DNA from: Candidatus Zixiibacteriota bacterium
Lineage (GTDB): Bacteria > Zixibacteria > MSB-5A5 > GN15 > FEB-12
Assembly (NCBI GenBank): GCA_024276275.1
Contig: JAJRXM010000069.1
Coordinates: 1 to 43,853 of the forward strand
Length of the DNA: 43,853 nucleotides
Direction: 5' to 3'
The notes beneath the pieces were generated by a model. The model was given only the letters and a program-made list of their open reading frames with translations, did no database searches and was not told where the DNA came from. The position numbers and the translations under genes are program-made. Each line of letters opens with the position of its first letter. Position 1 is the first letter of the stretch. Of the stretch, positions 33,345-42,583 are shown piece by piece.

Positions 33345-33923
33345 CTAACCCGCGAAATTCCTACTCGCAAAATCCCAGTTGACAAGTGACCAAAAATGGT
33401 TCAAATACTCAGGTCTCGCATTACGATAATCTACATAATATGCATGCTCCCATACATCAACTGTCAACAATGGGGTACACCCATAAGTAAGCGGACAGCC
33501 GGCATTTGAGGTCTGCATAATATCCAAAGTGCCGTCCTCTTTTTTGACCAGCCAGCACCATCCCGCCCCAAACAAAGTCGCTGCTGCTTGAGTAAATTTT
33601 TCTTTAAAAGAGTCAAGTGAACCGAATTGGGCGATAAGAGCTTCGGCAAGAAGCCCCGATGCCTCGCCTCCTCCGTTTGGAGATAAACAGTTCCAGTAAA
33701 ATGTATGGTTGTAGACCTGTGCAGCGTTGTTGAAAATTCCGCCTTCGGATGATTTTATAATATCCTCCAATGACTTAGCAGCAAACTGACCACCCTCGAT
33801 AAGTTTGTTTAAATTGTTCACATACGCTTGGTGATGTTTTCCGTAATGATAGTTAATTGTTTCTTCAGAAATGTGAGGCTGTAAAGCATTTTTTGGGTAA
33901 GGTAACTCAAAAAGTTTGTGCAT
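33345..33923 (-). CDS. sodB: Iron-type superoxide dismutase
   Basis: This 192-aa cytoplasmic enzyme converts superoxide to H2O2 and O2. Metal ligands are His27 (in YHYGKHHQAY), His ~73 (VYNHTFYW), and Asp and His in DVWEHAYYVDYRNARPEYL. The stretch TSNAGCPLTYGCTPLLTVDVW is very close to E. coli SodB and, with ATLFGAGWCWL, favours Fe over Mn. Length is normal. It is a single-gene unit. Together with norZ it gives this region a role in reactive oxygen and nitrogen defence, though the genes are not an operon. Confidence 0.95.
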   Translation of the reverse strand: MHKLFELPYPKNALQPHISEETINYHYGKHHQAYVNNLNKLIEGGQFAAKSLEDIIKSSEGGIFNNAAQVYNHTFYWNCLSPNGGGEASGLLAEALIAQFGSLDSFKEKFTQAAATLFGAGWCWLVKKEDGTLDIMQTSNAGCPLTYGCTPLLTVDVWEHAYYVDYRNARPEYLNHFWSLVNWDFASRNFAG

Positions 33924-34080
33924 AATTACTCCTTTTGTGTATAATAATTATAGATATACTGCTATACATTAAATCGCTTATAGGAGATTGTCAAGATTTT
34001 AACATAAATTACAGACCGATTATTGTTGACACGACTGTTTAAAAAAATGATTTTAATCAGAGAGCAATAAAGGAAATATT

Positions 34081-34338
34081 ATGGAAATTGGATTAGTTTT
34101 TTCAAGCAAAGATCCGAAACAAAAAGAAGCCAGTGATTCGGTCATACATTTTATTGACTCATCGGGGCTTTTAGCAGAATACTCGGAACATGACAAATCT
34201 GTCGACTCGCCGACTATTATTATCGACGGTCTTGCGTTGTGTGAAAAAAGAAAAGCCAAAAGAGATAAACAATTTACAATGTTTCCTGACCGCAAAGATA
34301 TGCTTCAGTTTATAGAACAGAATATTTGGGGTATATAA
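34081..34338 (+). CDS. Small hypothetical protein, possibly thioredoxin-fold-like
   Basis: I do not recognise this 85-aa protein confidently. It starts MEIGLVFSSKDPKQKEASD, has a central PTIIIDGLALCEKRKAK and ends FPDRKDMLQFIEQNIWGI. The beta-turn PTIIIDG and helical ends recall a minimal thioredoxin or glutaredoxin fold, but a CxxC is absent; only one Cys (~53) is present. It converges with an ArsC-like gene, with 4 bases between the stops. Its codon use resembles that of its neighbours, so it is probably real. Confidence 0.6.
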   Translation: MEIGLVFSSKDPKQKEASDSVIHFIDSSGLLAEYSEHDKSVDSPTIIIDGLALCEKRKAKRDKQFTMFPDRKDMLQFIEQNIWGI

Positions 34339-34342
34339 CAGA

Positions 34343-34690
34343 TTATTTTAATTTTTTTGCCCAATCTTTCCACGCTTCTTGATCATACCCGACAAACACC
34401 CCAAAATCTGAACGTAATATCGGCGTTATGAATAATAACGGATGAGCCAATAGCATTTCTTCAACATCATGTTGAATATATGCTAAATTTAAATTTTCAT
34501 ACGTCTTAGAGTATCTGTCAATAATATCTTCAAGATAGTAATATTTTTTAATCGAATTTAGTTCACCCGGGCTGACAGATTTTTCTTTTAAATCTATAAA
34601 TTGAAAATTAATACTTCGCTCTTTAAAAAAACGAACAGCTTTTTGGCTATCTTTACATTTTTTACTGCCGAATATTTGTAGTATCATCAT
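34343..34690 (-). CDS. ArsC/Spx-family glutaredoxin-like protein
   Basis: This 115-aa protein has the ArsC-family thioredoxin-like fold: LQIFGSKKCKDSQKAVRFFK with a single N-terminal Cys (~12), FQFIDLKEKSVSPGELNSIK, and FITPILRSDFGVFVGYDQEAWKDW at the end (the TPIL motif with Arg resembles the ArsC/Spx phosphate- or thiol-binding region). The usual ArsC cores are ~115 aa. It may be an arsenate reductase-like thiol enzyme or a Spx-like protein. No arsenic genes are nearby, so the specific substrate is open. Confidence 0.78.
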   Translation of the reverse strand: MMILQIFGSKKCKDSQKAVRFFKERSINFQFIDLKEKSVSPGELNSIKKYYYLEDIIDRYSKTYENLNLAYIQHDVEEMLLAHPLLFITPILRSDFGVFVGYDQEAWKDWAKKLK

Positions 34691-34835
34691 AAACTCTTAT
34701 TTATATTAAGTTGGTATAATAATTATAATGATCTTTATAAATGTCAAGCTTTGTCTGATTATTAAAAATGATTAAACTTGACATTTATTGTTATCTATTG
34801 AATTTTTGATTTTGAACTTTCTATTAAAGGTAGCT

Positions 34836-36350
34836 ATGTCTGATCAATCAAACGACAGAACTTTTATCACCGACGATTTGCGATGTAAAGATCTACCCAC
34901 ATCGCCGCTTACCGATGCGGGAAAAATTTTGATAACGGGTGCATCCGGATATATTGGCGGCAGATTAATACCGGAATTGTTGGCACGTGGTTATCAACTA
35001 CGAGTTATGGTACGAGGTGATTCAGATATTTATAAAAACTATTGGCCGAATATTGAAGTAATAGAGGCGGATGCTCTAAATATCAATGAATTACGTGATG
35101 CTCTTGACGGCATAGACACCGCATATTATTTAATTCATTCGATGCAGCTGGGATTATTAGAATTTGAGCATGCCGATATAAAGGCAGCAAAAAATTTTAG
35201 AAAAGTAGCCGAAGAAAAAGAACTAAAACGGATTATTTATCTTGGCGGACTTGGTGATAAAAGAAGCGATCTTTCTTCGCATCTCAGAAACCGTATTGAA
35301 GTATCAGATGAATTTAATAAGGGAAGAGTCCCGGTTACAATTTTAAATGCTGCTATTATTATAGGTTCCGGGTCGGCTTCGTATGAAATAGTTCACAATC
35401 TTGTAAAAAAACTACCGTTTATTTTTACTCCTCATTGGACAAAAAATAAATGCCAGCCTATCTCTATTCGTGATGTTATTAAATATCTGGTGGGAGTATT
35501 AGAAGTTCCCGAAACAGCTAATAAACAATTTGATATCGGCGGAAAAGATGTTCTTTCTTATAAGGATATGTTAAAGATATTTGCAAAAATTCTTGATAAA
35601 AAAACAATTTTCATATCATCACCTTTTTCATATCTCTCTCTTTATGCATATTGCATTAGTCTTGTAACACCTGTACCGTATCCTATCACTCAATGCTTAA
35701 TGGAAAGTTTAAAAAATGAAGTTATCTGTCAAAATGATTCTATTAAAAATTATGTACCGATAGAAACTTTCTCATTTGAAGAATCAACACGACGGGCTAT
35801 GACTCGCGAAGACCAGGATAAAGTATATACCCGATGGTCAGATGCTTATCCTCCTGCCCACGAACTTGCTCTAAAACTCAAAGAGCTAAATTATGTAACC
35901 AGATATTCAACCAGGTATTCAATTCGAAGTAATAAAACGGCAAACTCTATTTTTTATTCAATCTGTGAAATAGGCGGAGACGAAGGATGGTTCCAAAGCA
36001 GTTGGCTATGGAGATTGCGGGGAGCAATTGACAGAACCCTGACCGGAGTCGGAACTCTTCGGGGTAGAAAACATTATTATCCTCTTAAAGCAAATGATGT
36101 TATCGATTTTTGGAGAGTCGAATCAATAGAACAGAACAAAAAATTACTTCTCCGTGCCGAAATGTTTCTGCCCGGAAAAGCCTGGCTAGAATTCAGAATT
36201 ACGCCAAAACAGGATATGAAAAAATTGACCGTCATAGCCTATTACGATACATATACTTTTTTAGGTCGTGCATATTGGTATTTATTTTTACCGTTCCATT
36301 ATTTCATTTTTAAAAACCTTATAAAAGGCATTGAAGAAAGAAGCTACTAA
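34836..36350 (+). CDS. NAD(P)-binding SDR (NmrA/YwnB-like) fused to DUF2867
   Basis: The ATG at 34836 (MSDQSNDRTFITDDLRCKDL), after AAAGGTAG, is a better start than the outer in-frame one at 34788. The ~504-aa protein has a Rossmann domain (~27-300; GKILITGASGYIGGRLIPEL, AYYLIHSM and IIYLGGLG) and a C-terminal DUF2867 domain (~350-500; EGWFQSSWLWRLRGAIDR, GVGTLRGRKHYYPLKANDVI, FWRVESIE). This fusion is a known conserved family of unknown substrate, sometimes annotated as a nucleoside-diphosphate-sugar epimerase. A C-terminal hydrophobic helix (LGRAYWYLFLPFHYFIFK) may contact the membrane. It is monocistronic. Confidence 0.88.
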   Translation: MSDQSNDRTFITDDLRCKDLPTSPLTDAGKILITGASGYIGGRLIPELLARGYQLRVMVRGDSDIYKNYWPNIEVIEADALNINELRDALDGIDTAYYLIHSMQLGLLEFEHADIKAAKNFRKVAEEKELKRIIYLGGLGDKRSDLSSHLRNRIEVSDEFNKGRVPVTILNAAIIIGSGSASYEIVHNLVKKLPFIFTPHWTKNKCQPISIRDVIKYLVGVLEVPETANKQFDIGGKDVLSYKDMLKIFAKILDKKTIFISSPFSYLSLYAYCISLVTPVPYPITQCLMESLKNEVICQNDSIKNYVPIETFSFEESTRRAMTREDQDKVYTRWSDAYPPAHELALKLKELNYVTRYSTRYSIRSNKTANSIFYSICEIGGDEGWFQSSWLWRLRGAIDRTLTGVGTLRGRKHYYPLKANDVIDFWRVESIEQNKKLLLRAEMFLPGKAWLEFRITPKQDMKKLTVIAYYDTYTFLGRAYWYLFLPFHYFIFKNLIKGIEERSY

Positions 36351-36510
36351 CTTAGTAACTGATTGACTCTTATAGGTTTTCATTCAATCCCGAAAAACTA
36401 ATGTCTCCGGTTAAAATAACAGAGAGTAACTGCTATTTGTTTTTTATTACTTTATATTATATAATATAGGTCTAATATAAATAGTTAATGAAAGCTGAAG
36501 AGAGATACAA

Positions 36511-37392
36511 ATGATAGTTTTAGGATTTTACAAATATGTCGAAATAGATAACCCAAACCGATTAGCAGAATCGCTGAGGGAAATATGCAACAAACAGTTT
36601 TATCGTGGTACTATTTTAGTAAGCAACGAAGGTATCAACGGCTCGGTATCATCAAACAGACAAAACACCGATGCATTACGCAAATTTTTCTCAGATGACT
36701 CTAGATTTTCAGATATGTTTTATAAAGAAGAAGAGACCTACGGTGAACATCCGTTTAAAAAAATGAAAATCAGAATAAAAAAAGAGATTGTCCGTTTTGA
36801 TTTTGATGTAGACCTCAAAAACAGAGGTGACCATATCTCTCCTGATCAGTTCTTAGAATTATACGACAAAGACGGAAACTTAAAAGAAAATGTTGTTCTC
36901 TTGGACACTCGCAATGATTATGAATTTGAAGTCGGTAGGTTTAGAGGTGCAACACATGTCAATCTGAAAACATTTAGAGAATTCACTAAAAAAATTGACT
37001 TAAACGAACTGAAAAATAAAAAAGTTGTCATGTATTGTACCGGTGGTGTACGATGCGAAAAAGCAACCGCATTTGTCAAAGAGCAAGGCATTAAAGATGT
37101 ATCGCAGCTCAATCAGGGAATTATTCAATTTGGTAAAGAACATCAAAAATCTGTCTGGGAAGGAAAATGTTTTGTCTTTGACAAAAGGATGGTCTCCCCG
37201 ATGAACAGCGAGGGTGAGCCGGTTTCTAATTGTTATATCTGCGGAACATCATCGGATTTTTTACGTAACTGTCGTAATGTTGATTGTAATCGTTTTTATG
37301 TCTCCTGTCCAACATGTGAAGAAAAACTAAATAAATGCTGTTCAAAAGAATGTCAAAAGATAGTCGACAAACCAAAAGATGCAGTAGCATAA
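36511..37392 (+). CDS. trhO: tRNA uridine(34) hydroxylase TrhO (rhodanese family)
   Basis: This 293-aa protein uses O2 to hydroxylate uridine 34 of certain tRNAs, a step towards wobble modifications. The N-terminal acylphosphatase-like domain (~1-95; GTILVSNEGINGSV) is followed by a rhodanese domain (~115-215; VVLLDTRNDYEFEVGRFRGA, catalytic Cys176 in YCTGGVRCEKA). A Cys-rich C-terminus follows (CYICGTSSDF, CRNVDCNRF, SCPTCEE, CCSKEC), all in the usual order for TrhO/YceA. Full length and intact. It is a single-gene unit, convergent with the VOC gene. Confidence 0.93.
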   Translation: MIVLGFYKYVEIDNPNRLAESLREICNKQFYRGTILVSNEGINGSVSSNRQNTDALRKFFSDDSRFSDMFYKEEETYGEHPFKKMKIRIKKEIVRFDFDVDLKNRGDHISPDQFLELYDKDGNLKENVVLLDTRNDYEFEVGRFRGATHVNLKTFREFTKKIDLNELKNKKVVMYCTGGVRCEKATAFVKEQGIKDVSQLNQGIIQFGKEHQKSVWEGKCFVFDKRMVSPMNSEGEPVSNCYICGTSSDFLRNCRNVDCNRFYVSCPTCEEKLNKCCSKECQKIVDKPKDAVA

Positions 37393-37402
37393 AGCTAAGT
37401 AA

Positions 37403-37786
37403 TTATTCCAAAATTTGATACAACGCCGAAACTGCTCCGGCAGGGTCTTTGATAATACAGTACCTTCCCTGTTCGCCGTAATCTTTCGGTTCCATAATAA
37501 CCTCACCGCCCAACTCTTTACATGCTGATACAGAATGTTCGATATCAGCGACTATTATATAAATAATCCATATCGGTGGTAAATCTTTATTGGCTCCTCT
37601 TGCGTAGCAAATCCCGCTCACCGGATTTTCTGATGACGGCGGCAGCATACAGAAATCATCATACTCCCCCATCGAAACCGCTGAATGATTCCACCCGACA
37701 ACTTTTTGATAAAAATCACGAATTACGGTGGCATCGGGAACAGTGAGGTCTATCCAGCCGATTGTTCCAATTTTGTTTTCTGACAT
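37403..37786 (-). CDS. VOC (glyoxalase/bleomycin resistance) superfamily protein
   Basis: This 127-aa protein has the vicinal-oxygen-chelate fold, with paired beta-alpha-beta-beta-beta modules: IGWIDLTVPDATVIRDFYQK (~8-27), PPIWIIYIIVADIEHSVSAC (~70-89) and GRYCIIKDPAGAVSALYQ (~108-125). It resembles small CFP32/27-kDa-antigen-like VOC proteins. No substrate can be assigned. It is convergent with trhO, with 10 bases between stops. Confidence 0.85.
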   Translation of the reverse strand: MSENKIGTIGWIDLTVPDATVIRDFYQKVVGWNHSAVSMGEYDDFCMLPPSSENPVSGICYARGANKDLPPIWIIYIIVADIEHSVSACKELGGEVIMEPKDYGEQGRYCIIKDPAGAVSALYQILE

Positions 37787-37883
37787 TCTGATTTTCCATT
37801 CTTTAGTTTGATGTAGAATCTTTTATTTTTAATAAAACTCTTATTGTCCTTCTTTGCAAAATTATAAACAAATATCAAACCCC

Positions 37884-39083
37884 CTACTTCAATAACAGCA
37901 TCTTCTTTGTACTTGTAAAACTGTCCGTTGAGATTCTATAAAGATAGACTCCGCTTGACAATGTTTGTCCGTTTCTATCTTTTCCGTCCCAATTTATTTG
38001 ATAACTGCCTGCAGATTGATTTTCATGAACTAATCTGACAACCAATTGCCCCAATAAATTATACACATCAATTTGTACATCGGTTCGTGTCGGTAAACTG
38101 TACTCTATCGTTGTTGACGGATTAAATGGATTTGGATAATTCTGAGATATATGCAAGCTTGTGGGTAGTTCATTCTCGGAATCTCCGACTGAAACAGCAA
38201 TACTGTCATAGACAAATAGTGTTATCTCGTCAATCCGTACATTACCTTCGTAGTCATCTGTATGCGGTTCACCTATGTACAAATACTCAACCGGATTATT
38301 CATCGCATTAACTTTATCCAAACTAACCGGCGTTGTTTCCTCTATGATTATCTGATTACCGTCATACAATCGTAGGGTTAATAAATTATTTCGTTTTTCA
38401 AGTTCAGCATAATACCAACTATTATAGTTATAAGTTGCGGCGACATTCCAATTCCAAGGAGTCTCATCCCAAATAGAACCGTTCCATGTTCGAAGTAGAT
38501 TCCCTCCTGAATTTGTCTGCGGGGCCATATACACCATGTAAACAGGATGTACTGTCTCGCCTCCTCCTGAGTTCAGGTGGTTATCAATATCTATAACCAT
38601 CTTCCGATGGTAATGCCACCAAAGTTCGGCACATTGATTTCCCGAACAGGTATCATCGGTCACGGTCAAAAAATAGACACCGTTTTCGTAGTATCCCCCA
38701 TGTGTATTAAAATCGGGATTGATAAAATCTTCCGCTTCATAGTTAGATAAATCATAATTTATATATCCGATTTTCGTCCTTATTTTATATTCAGACGGAA
38801 GTGAATTTACACTTCTAATTAAACCGGCCATTTGAAAATCATCGGTATTAAGTTGTGCATAACCGTTAGCAACAGTAATGCTCCCTCCGTTTAATAATTG
38901 AAATGTCAACCAATTATCAGTTCCAAATTTCTGACCGTCAACAGCTACAAAGTTTGAATCAAAATTTTCCTGATAAACAATGTTCCAGCTGCTGTCATTA
39001 AATTGTGCCGACAGGTTACCGCATGACAGCATAATTATTATTATAGTAGTTGATATAATTTTCGTTTTCATAGTTACTCTCAA
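37884..39083 (-). CDS. Secreted protein with a T9SS-type C-terminal sorting domain
   Basis: The 399-aa frame has a Sec signal (MKTKIISTTIIIIMLSCGNLSA; start more likely at the ATG at 39071). The central region (~25-290) looks like a jelly-roll lectin/LamG-like domain (NIVYQENFDSNF, SWYYAELEKRNNLLTLRLYD, VRIDEITLFVYD). The tail has the sorting signature SQNYPNPFNPSTTIEYSLP, then GQLVVRLVHENQSAG, SSGVYLYRI and KKMLLLK. This class of tail directs export and surface attachment by a type IX-like system in FCB bacteria. No ligand can be assigned. A second protein with the same tail is at 43196-43660. Confidence 0.88.
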   Translation of the reverse strand: MRVTMKTKIISTTIIIIMLSCGNLSAQFNDSSWNIVYQENFDSNFVAVDGQKFGTDNWLTFQLLNGGSITVANGYAQLNTDDFQMAGLIRSVNSLPSEYKIRTKIGYINYDLSNYEAEDFINPDFNTHGGYYENGVYFLTVTDDTCSGNQCAELWWHYHRKMVIDIDNHLNSGGGETVHPVYMVYMAPQTNSGGNLLRTWNGSIWDETPWNWNVAATYNYNSWYYAELEKRNNLLTLRLYDGNQIIIEETTPVSLDKVNAMNNPVEYLYIGEPHTDDYEGNVRIDEITLFVYDSIAVSVGDSENELPTSLHISQNYPNPFNPSTTIEYSLPTRTDVQIDVYNLLGQLVVRLVHENQSAGSYQINWDGKDRNGQTLSSGVYLYRISTDSFTSTKKMLLLK

Positions 39084-39158
39084 ATTATCATATTTACGTA
39101 TATAGCTAATATATAATAATTCAAGATATTATGACAATGAAACTTTAAAGAAATATTT

Positions 39159-40277
39159 TTACAATTGATGTATTATATAATACGAACCGCCGGCAAGTAA
39201 GGCACCAAGTGGCAGGGTTATCACCCATGATAAAATAATTTTACCTATCACTCCGTAGTTTGCTTTTTTATTAACCAGTCCGATTCCAAACAAAGCACTT
39301 ACAGAGACATGAGTCGTTGAAACCGGCATGCCGAATTTTGAGGCAAACAGAACGATGACACCGGTAACAATATTGGCAGTAAATCCCTGTACATGGTTTA
39401 AATATGTAATATCGTTACTCATAACATGGGCTACTTTTTTAGAGTTGAAAATTCCACCCAACGCCATAGCAACCGCAATAGTAATCATGCTGACTTGCAA
39501 ATTAAGAGCTGTTACCACTATTAGCAATCCCATAATTTTTGGAGTATCGTTAAGCCCTCTAGCAAATGAAACTACCCCCGCACTTATAAAATGAAAAACG
39601 TCAAGAATTTTTTCAGTTTGAAAGCCTAAAAATGAACCGTTATATTTTTCTATACATACATTCTCTTTATCTATCGTTAAATCATTTTTCTCAGCCTGCA
39701 TGAGAGCAAGCGACTCTCTGCTCGATGCTACCGCAACAACTTCGTGCGTCTTACCGACACACAAACAATACTCTTTTGTTATCCCCAAATATTGTCTGGC
39801 ACTTCGAAAGAGAATATACAGAAGCGATGCCACCGTTAAGGCAACAACAGGACTGACAATAAGAGGAGCTAAAAATGATTTTGATAATGCACCAAAATTC
39901 AGGTTTGCATCTGATGCCATAAACCCGCTGCCAACTAAGGAACCTATCAGTGCGTGCGTTGTCGAGATAGGAAAGCCAAGCAAGGTTGCTATAAAAACTG
40001 TAAGTGCAGCACCTAAACCAACCGCAAGCAGATAGTCGGGCATTTGTGTAACAGAGGTCGCCACCAATCCCTTGCCGGAAAAAGCTATAACTAATTTATG
40101 TGCTATGAATACAGAAAAACAGGACCCTGCCAAAGTAGTAACTGTTGCCCAAATAAGTGCCGGCTTGTAACCGGTTGTTTTACTGCCGAATAATGTAGCG
40201 ACACCCTTGAAATTGTCGTTGGCCCCGTTGGAATACGCCAAAAACAGAGTTGCAAAAAACAGAATAATTTCGATCAT
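39159..40277 (-). CDS. pit: Inorganic phosphate transporter, PiT family
   Basis: This 372-aa membrane protein imports phosphate with a cation. The family signatures occur in inverted halves: SNGANDNFKGVATLFGSKT (~16-34) and ARGLNDTPKIMGLL (~239-252), each with a matching GFPISTTHALIGSLVG (~101) or FGMPVSTTHVSVSALFG (~319) segment. About 10 helices are predicted, with a hydrophilic cytoplasmic insert (~170-235). No phoU/DUF47 gene is adjacent. It is the last recognisable conserved gene before the AT-rich orphan region. Confidence 0.94.
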   Translation of the reverse strand: MIEIILFFATLFLAYSNGANDNFKGVATLFGSKTTGYKPALIWATVTTLAGSCFSVFIAHKLVIAFSGKGLVATSVTQMPDYLLAVGLGAALTVFIATLLGFPISTTHALIGSLVGSGFMASDANLNFGALSKSFLAPLIVSPVVALTVASLLYILFRSARQYLGITKEYCLCVGKTHEVVAVASSRESLALMQAEKNDLTIDKENVCIEKYNGSFLGFQTEKILDVFHFISAGVVSFARGLNDTPKIMGLLIVVTALNLQVSMITIAVAMALGGIFNSKKVAHVMSNDITYLNHVQGFTANIVTGVIVLFASKFGMPVSTTHVSVSALFGIGLVNKKANYGVIGKIILSWVITLPLGALLAGGSYYIIHQL

Positions 40278-40378
40278 ACTAGCTCTTTATATTTATGATT
40301 TGAATTAGTTAATTATTAGAACAAGAATTATTCTGAAATTGTTTCATGGTTATAAAAATAGTTATTTATGTACAAAAA

Positions 40379-40537
40379 GCTGGGTAGCCAATCCCTTGTG
40401 GTTGGGTTCTATTCAAAATTATCAATTTCAAAACTTATTTCCTCTGTACCTCTTAAACAATTTAATTAACAATTCATTGATAATCTTGTCAAAGTAAATG
40501 ATGACTATAAACACACCTGTGCGGTGTACCGCCCGTC
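40379..40537. repeat. Long direct repeat, copy 1 (~155 bp)
   Basis: GCTGGGTAGCCAATCCCTTG opens a ~159-base sequence that recurs at 41498-41649 in the same orientation with about 10-15% differences by eye. Shared landmarks are GTGGTTGGGTTCTATTCAAA, CAATTCATTGATAAT and ATAAACACACC. The two copies flank the 240-aa lipoprotein gene. Apart from this copy and a GCGGTGTACCGC palindrome, the 40278-40718 gap shows no gene. Confidence 0.85.
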
Positions 40538-40718
40538 GATTTTATCATGAATGTTGTACCAAGTATGTTGACCGTTGCACTGATAGAATGGCCAATCAGA
40601 ATCACCTCCTAAGGATGTATCACCTAAGAATACTGGAGGGCTAACCCTACCAAAATACAAGCTGTTAATAATTTAGTTTATTTTAAAAGAATAACCCTAA
40701 AAACGAGTTAAAAAATAA

Positions 40719-41441
40719 TTAATTTTCTACTTTAAACTTTCCTTTCTTTAGTGTTGCTTCCCTAAGTTTATTTGTTGCAAACATATAAAGTTTTTCATTT
40801 TCAGGTGTTCTTTCATTTTCAATTACACAGTCTTTCTTAACTAACGCAATAAAAGAAGTGTTTTTAGATTCATTACTATCACCATTAAATGTTCTAAATA
40901 AATGGTACTGATCTATTGTCCCAATATAAGTTGGACGAAAGTTTTCATTAACATTTAATAAATCAGAAATAGTGAATTTATAATATTTTATACTATGATA
41001 TTCTATATATCCGCTTGACTTTTTAATTGGAACTGCTATTTTTCCATATATTTTATTAATTGAATTTTTGACAAATAATTTCCCATACAACAAATATCCT
41101 TTCCTAAATCCTAACTTTCGGATATTAATGTATTCTTCTGCTGGAGTGCATTCACTTTCTATAATGCATTGTTCTTTTCTTAAAGCAAAATGGGAAGTTT
41201 CACCATCCTTAACTGTTTTTCGATAAATAACAAATAAATGATATCCATCAATAGTTCCTTCATATATTGGATAAACTTTGCTATGTAAATTTATGAAATC
41301 TTCTAAATCAAACTTATAATATTTGACACCATTATCTATAGACAAAAACCCTTTTGACATTTCGATTGGAAGGAGACTTCTATCATAACGACATCCAATA
41401 AGTAAAATTATTAATAAGCAAAGTAACATCTTTTTTTTCAT
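40719..41441 (-). CDS. Lipoprotein with two copies of an uncharacterised YHLF-type domain
   Basis: The 240-aa product has a lipoprotein signal (MKKKMLLCLLIILLIGCRYD, Cys17). Two copies of one domain follow, at ~20-115 and ~135-235. Matching segments are YEGTIDGYHLFVIY/YIGTIDQYHLFRTF and TSHFALRKEQCIIESECTP/TSFIALVKKDCVIENERTP. A single copy makes up most of the 132-aa lipoprotein at 32894-33292. No known family is recognised. The gene is AT-rich and flanked by the long direct repeats at 40379 and 41498, so it may have been gained or moved as a unit. Confidence 0.7.
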   Translation of the reverse strand: MKKKMLLCLLIILLIGCRYDRSLLPIEMSKGFLSIDNGVKYYKFDLEDFINLHSKVYPIYEGTIDGYHLFVIYRKTVKDGETSHFALRKEQCIIESECTPAEEYINIRKLGFRKGYLLYGKLFVKNSINKIYGKIAVPIKKSSGYIEYHSIKYYKFTISDLLNVNENFRPTYIGTIDQYHLFRTFNGDSNESKNTSFIALVKKDCVIENERTPENEKLYMFATNKLREATLKKGKFKVEN

Positions 41442-41497
41442 TGTAATATTCTTTTTTAATATGCTGAATTACATTGTATTTAATTAAATATAAATCA

Positions 41498-41649
41498 GCT
41501 GGGTAGCCAATCCCCTTGTGGTTGGGTTCTATTCAAAATTATTAGTTTCTTCATATCTCATATACAATTTAATGTACAATTCATTGATAATACTGTCAAA
41601 GTAAAAGATGATTATAAACACACCCCTGTGCGGTGCACCACCTGTCCTG
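41498..41649. repeat. Long direct repeat, copy 2 (~152 bp)
   Basis: The partner of the copy at 40379-40537, in the same orientation, ending in CCCCTGTGCGGTGCACCA. It lies between the start of the 240-aa lipoprotein gene and the stop of the next AT-rich gene. Confidence 0.85.
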
Positions 41650-41684
41650 AAATCCGAAGGTAAAGAGACTCATCACTTCTATTA

Positions 41685-42137
41685 CTATTTTATTCTTTTA
41701 TGTATTATATACCTCCACGTCGGAACTAATAGCATAAATGCAATTATTCCCATAAATGCAAAACAAAGTCCTATTGAAATATTTTTTTCAACCATGAACG
41801 ATAGAACAGAATAACCTATTCCCAAAACAAGAACTACAATCAAAAATAATTGTAAAATTATAATTATTATATGATTTAGTTTCTGTAATTTTTTATCAAA
41901 TGAATAAATTTTACCGTTAGAAAAATTTTTATTATACTCAATTTGAGAAAGAGCAATAATTCCTGAAGACATTATGAATATTGTAGGTAAAATTATAGAT
42001 AAACAAATTTCAATTGAGATATTCATAAATTTATTCATTAATAAATAATAACCATAAAATGAACCCAGAATAACAGACCAACTTAATAATTTATATAAAT
42101 AATAATCTTTTTTATTTTTGTATGTTCTAATTTTCAT
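41685..42137 (-). CDS. Hypothetical four-helix membrane protein
   Basis: No family is recognised for this 150-aa protein. It has hydrophobic segments at about 16-36, 42-62, 88-110 and 118-140, with short charged loops (YNKNFSNGKIYSFDKKLQKL between the second and third). It is AT-rich, like its neighbour at 40719, and stands next to the second long direct repeat. It may be an accessory orphan gene. Confidence 0.6.
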   Translation of the reverse strand: MKIRTYKNKKDYYLYKLLSWSVILGSFYGYYLLMNKFMNISIEICLSIILPTIFIMSSGIIALSQIEYNKNFSNGKIYSFDKKLQKLNHIIIIILQLFLIVVLVLGIGYSVLSFMVEKNISIGLCFAFMGIIAFMLLVPTWRYIIHKRIK

Positions 42138-42583
42138 TATTCATCTCTTATGTTTAATTGTTTCTACTTCTCTTACAATTATTCTCAATACCACGGGTGC
42201 CCCAACGCTTGCGTTGGGTTGTGTATAATCTCTCCGAAACTTTAACATCTTCATATTTAAATAACGAATGACCTGACTAAATTGTCAATTATAAAAGACT
42301 GGATTCCAAATCAAGTTTGGAATGACATAGGGGAAAACAGGATGGCAACATTTTTAGAAATGGAACACACTTCGACAGGCTCAGTCTGACTTATTATAAG
42401 CAGAATATATATCAAATATATTTTTGCAGTATGTAGTTTTTTAATTTCAAATAAAATTTTCCCCGCAGTCCGAAGGATAAATCATACTTAGTATGCGGGG
42501 AACTTGGGATACATATAGAACTATTTTAAATGAAAAGTTCTAATATTTAAAAGTCTTAAAGTATTTATGAAGCCATTATTTAA
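42138..42583. other. Gene-free stretch before the tRNA fragment
   Basis: About 450 bases without a credible gene. It holds palindromic GCCCCAACGCTTGCGTTGGG (~42199-42218), a family E copy TTCCAAATCAAGTTTGGAA (42304-42322), a family D piece (ACTTCGACAGGCTCAGTCTG, ~42368-42387) and an inverted pair CCCCGCA/TGCGGGG (~42463-42501). Confidence 0.5.
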
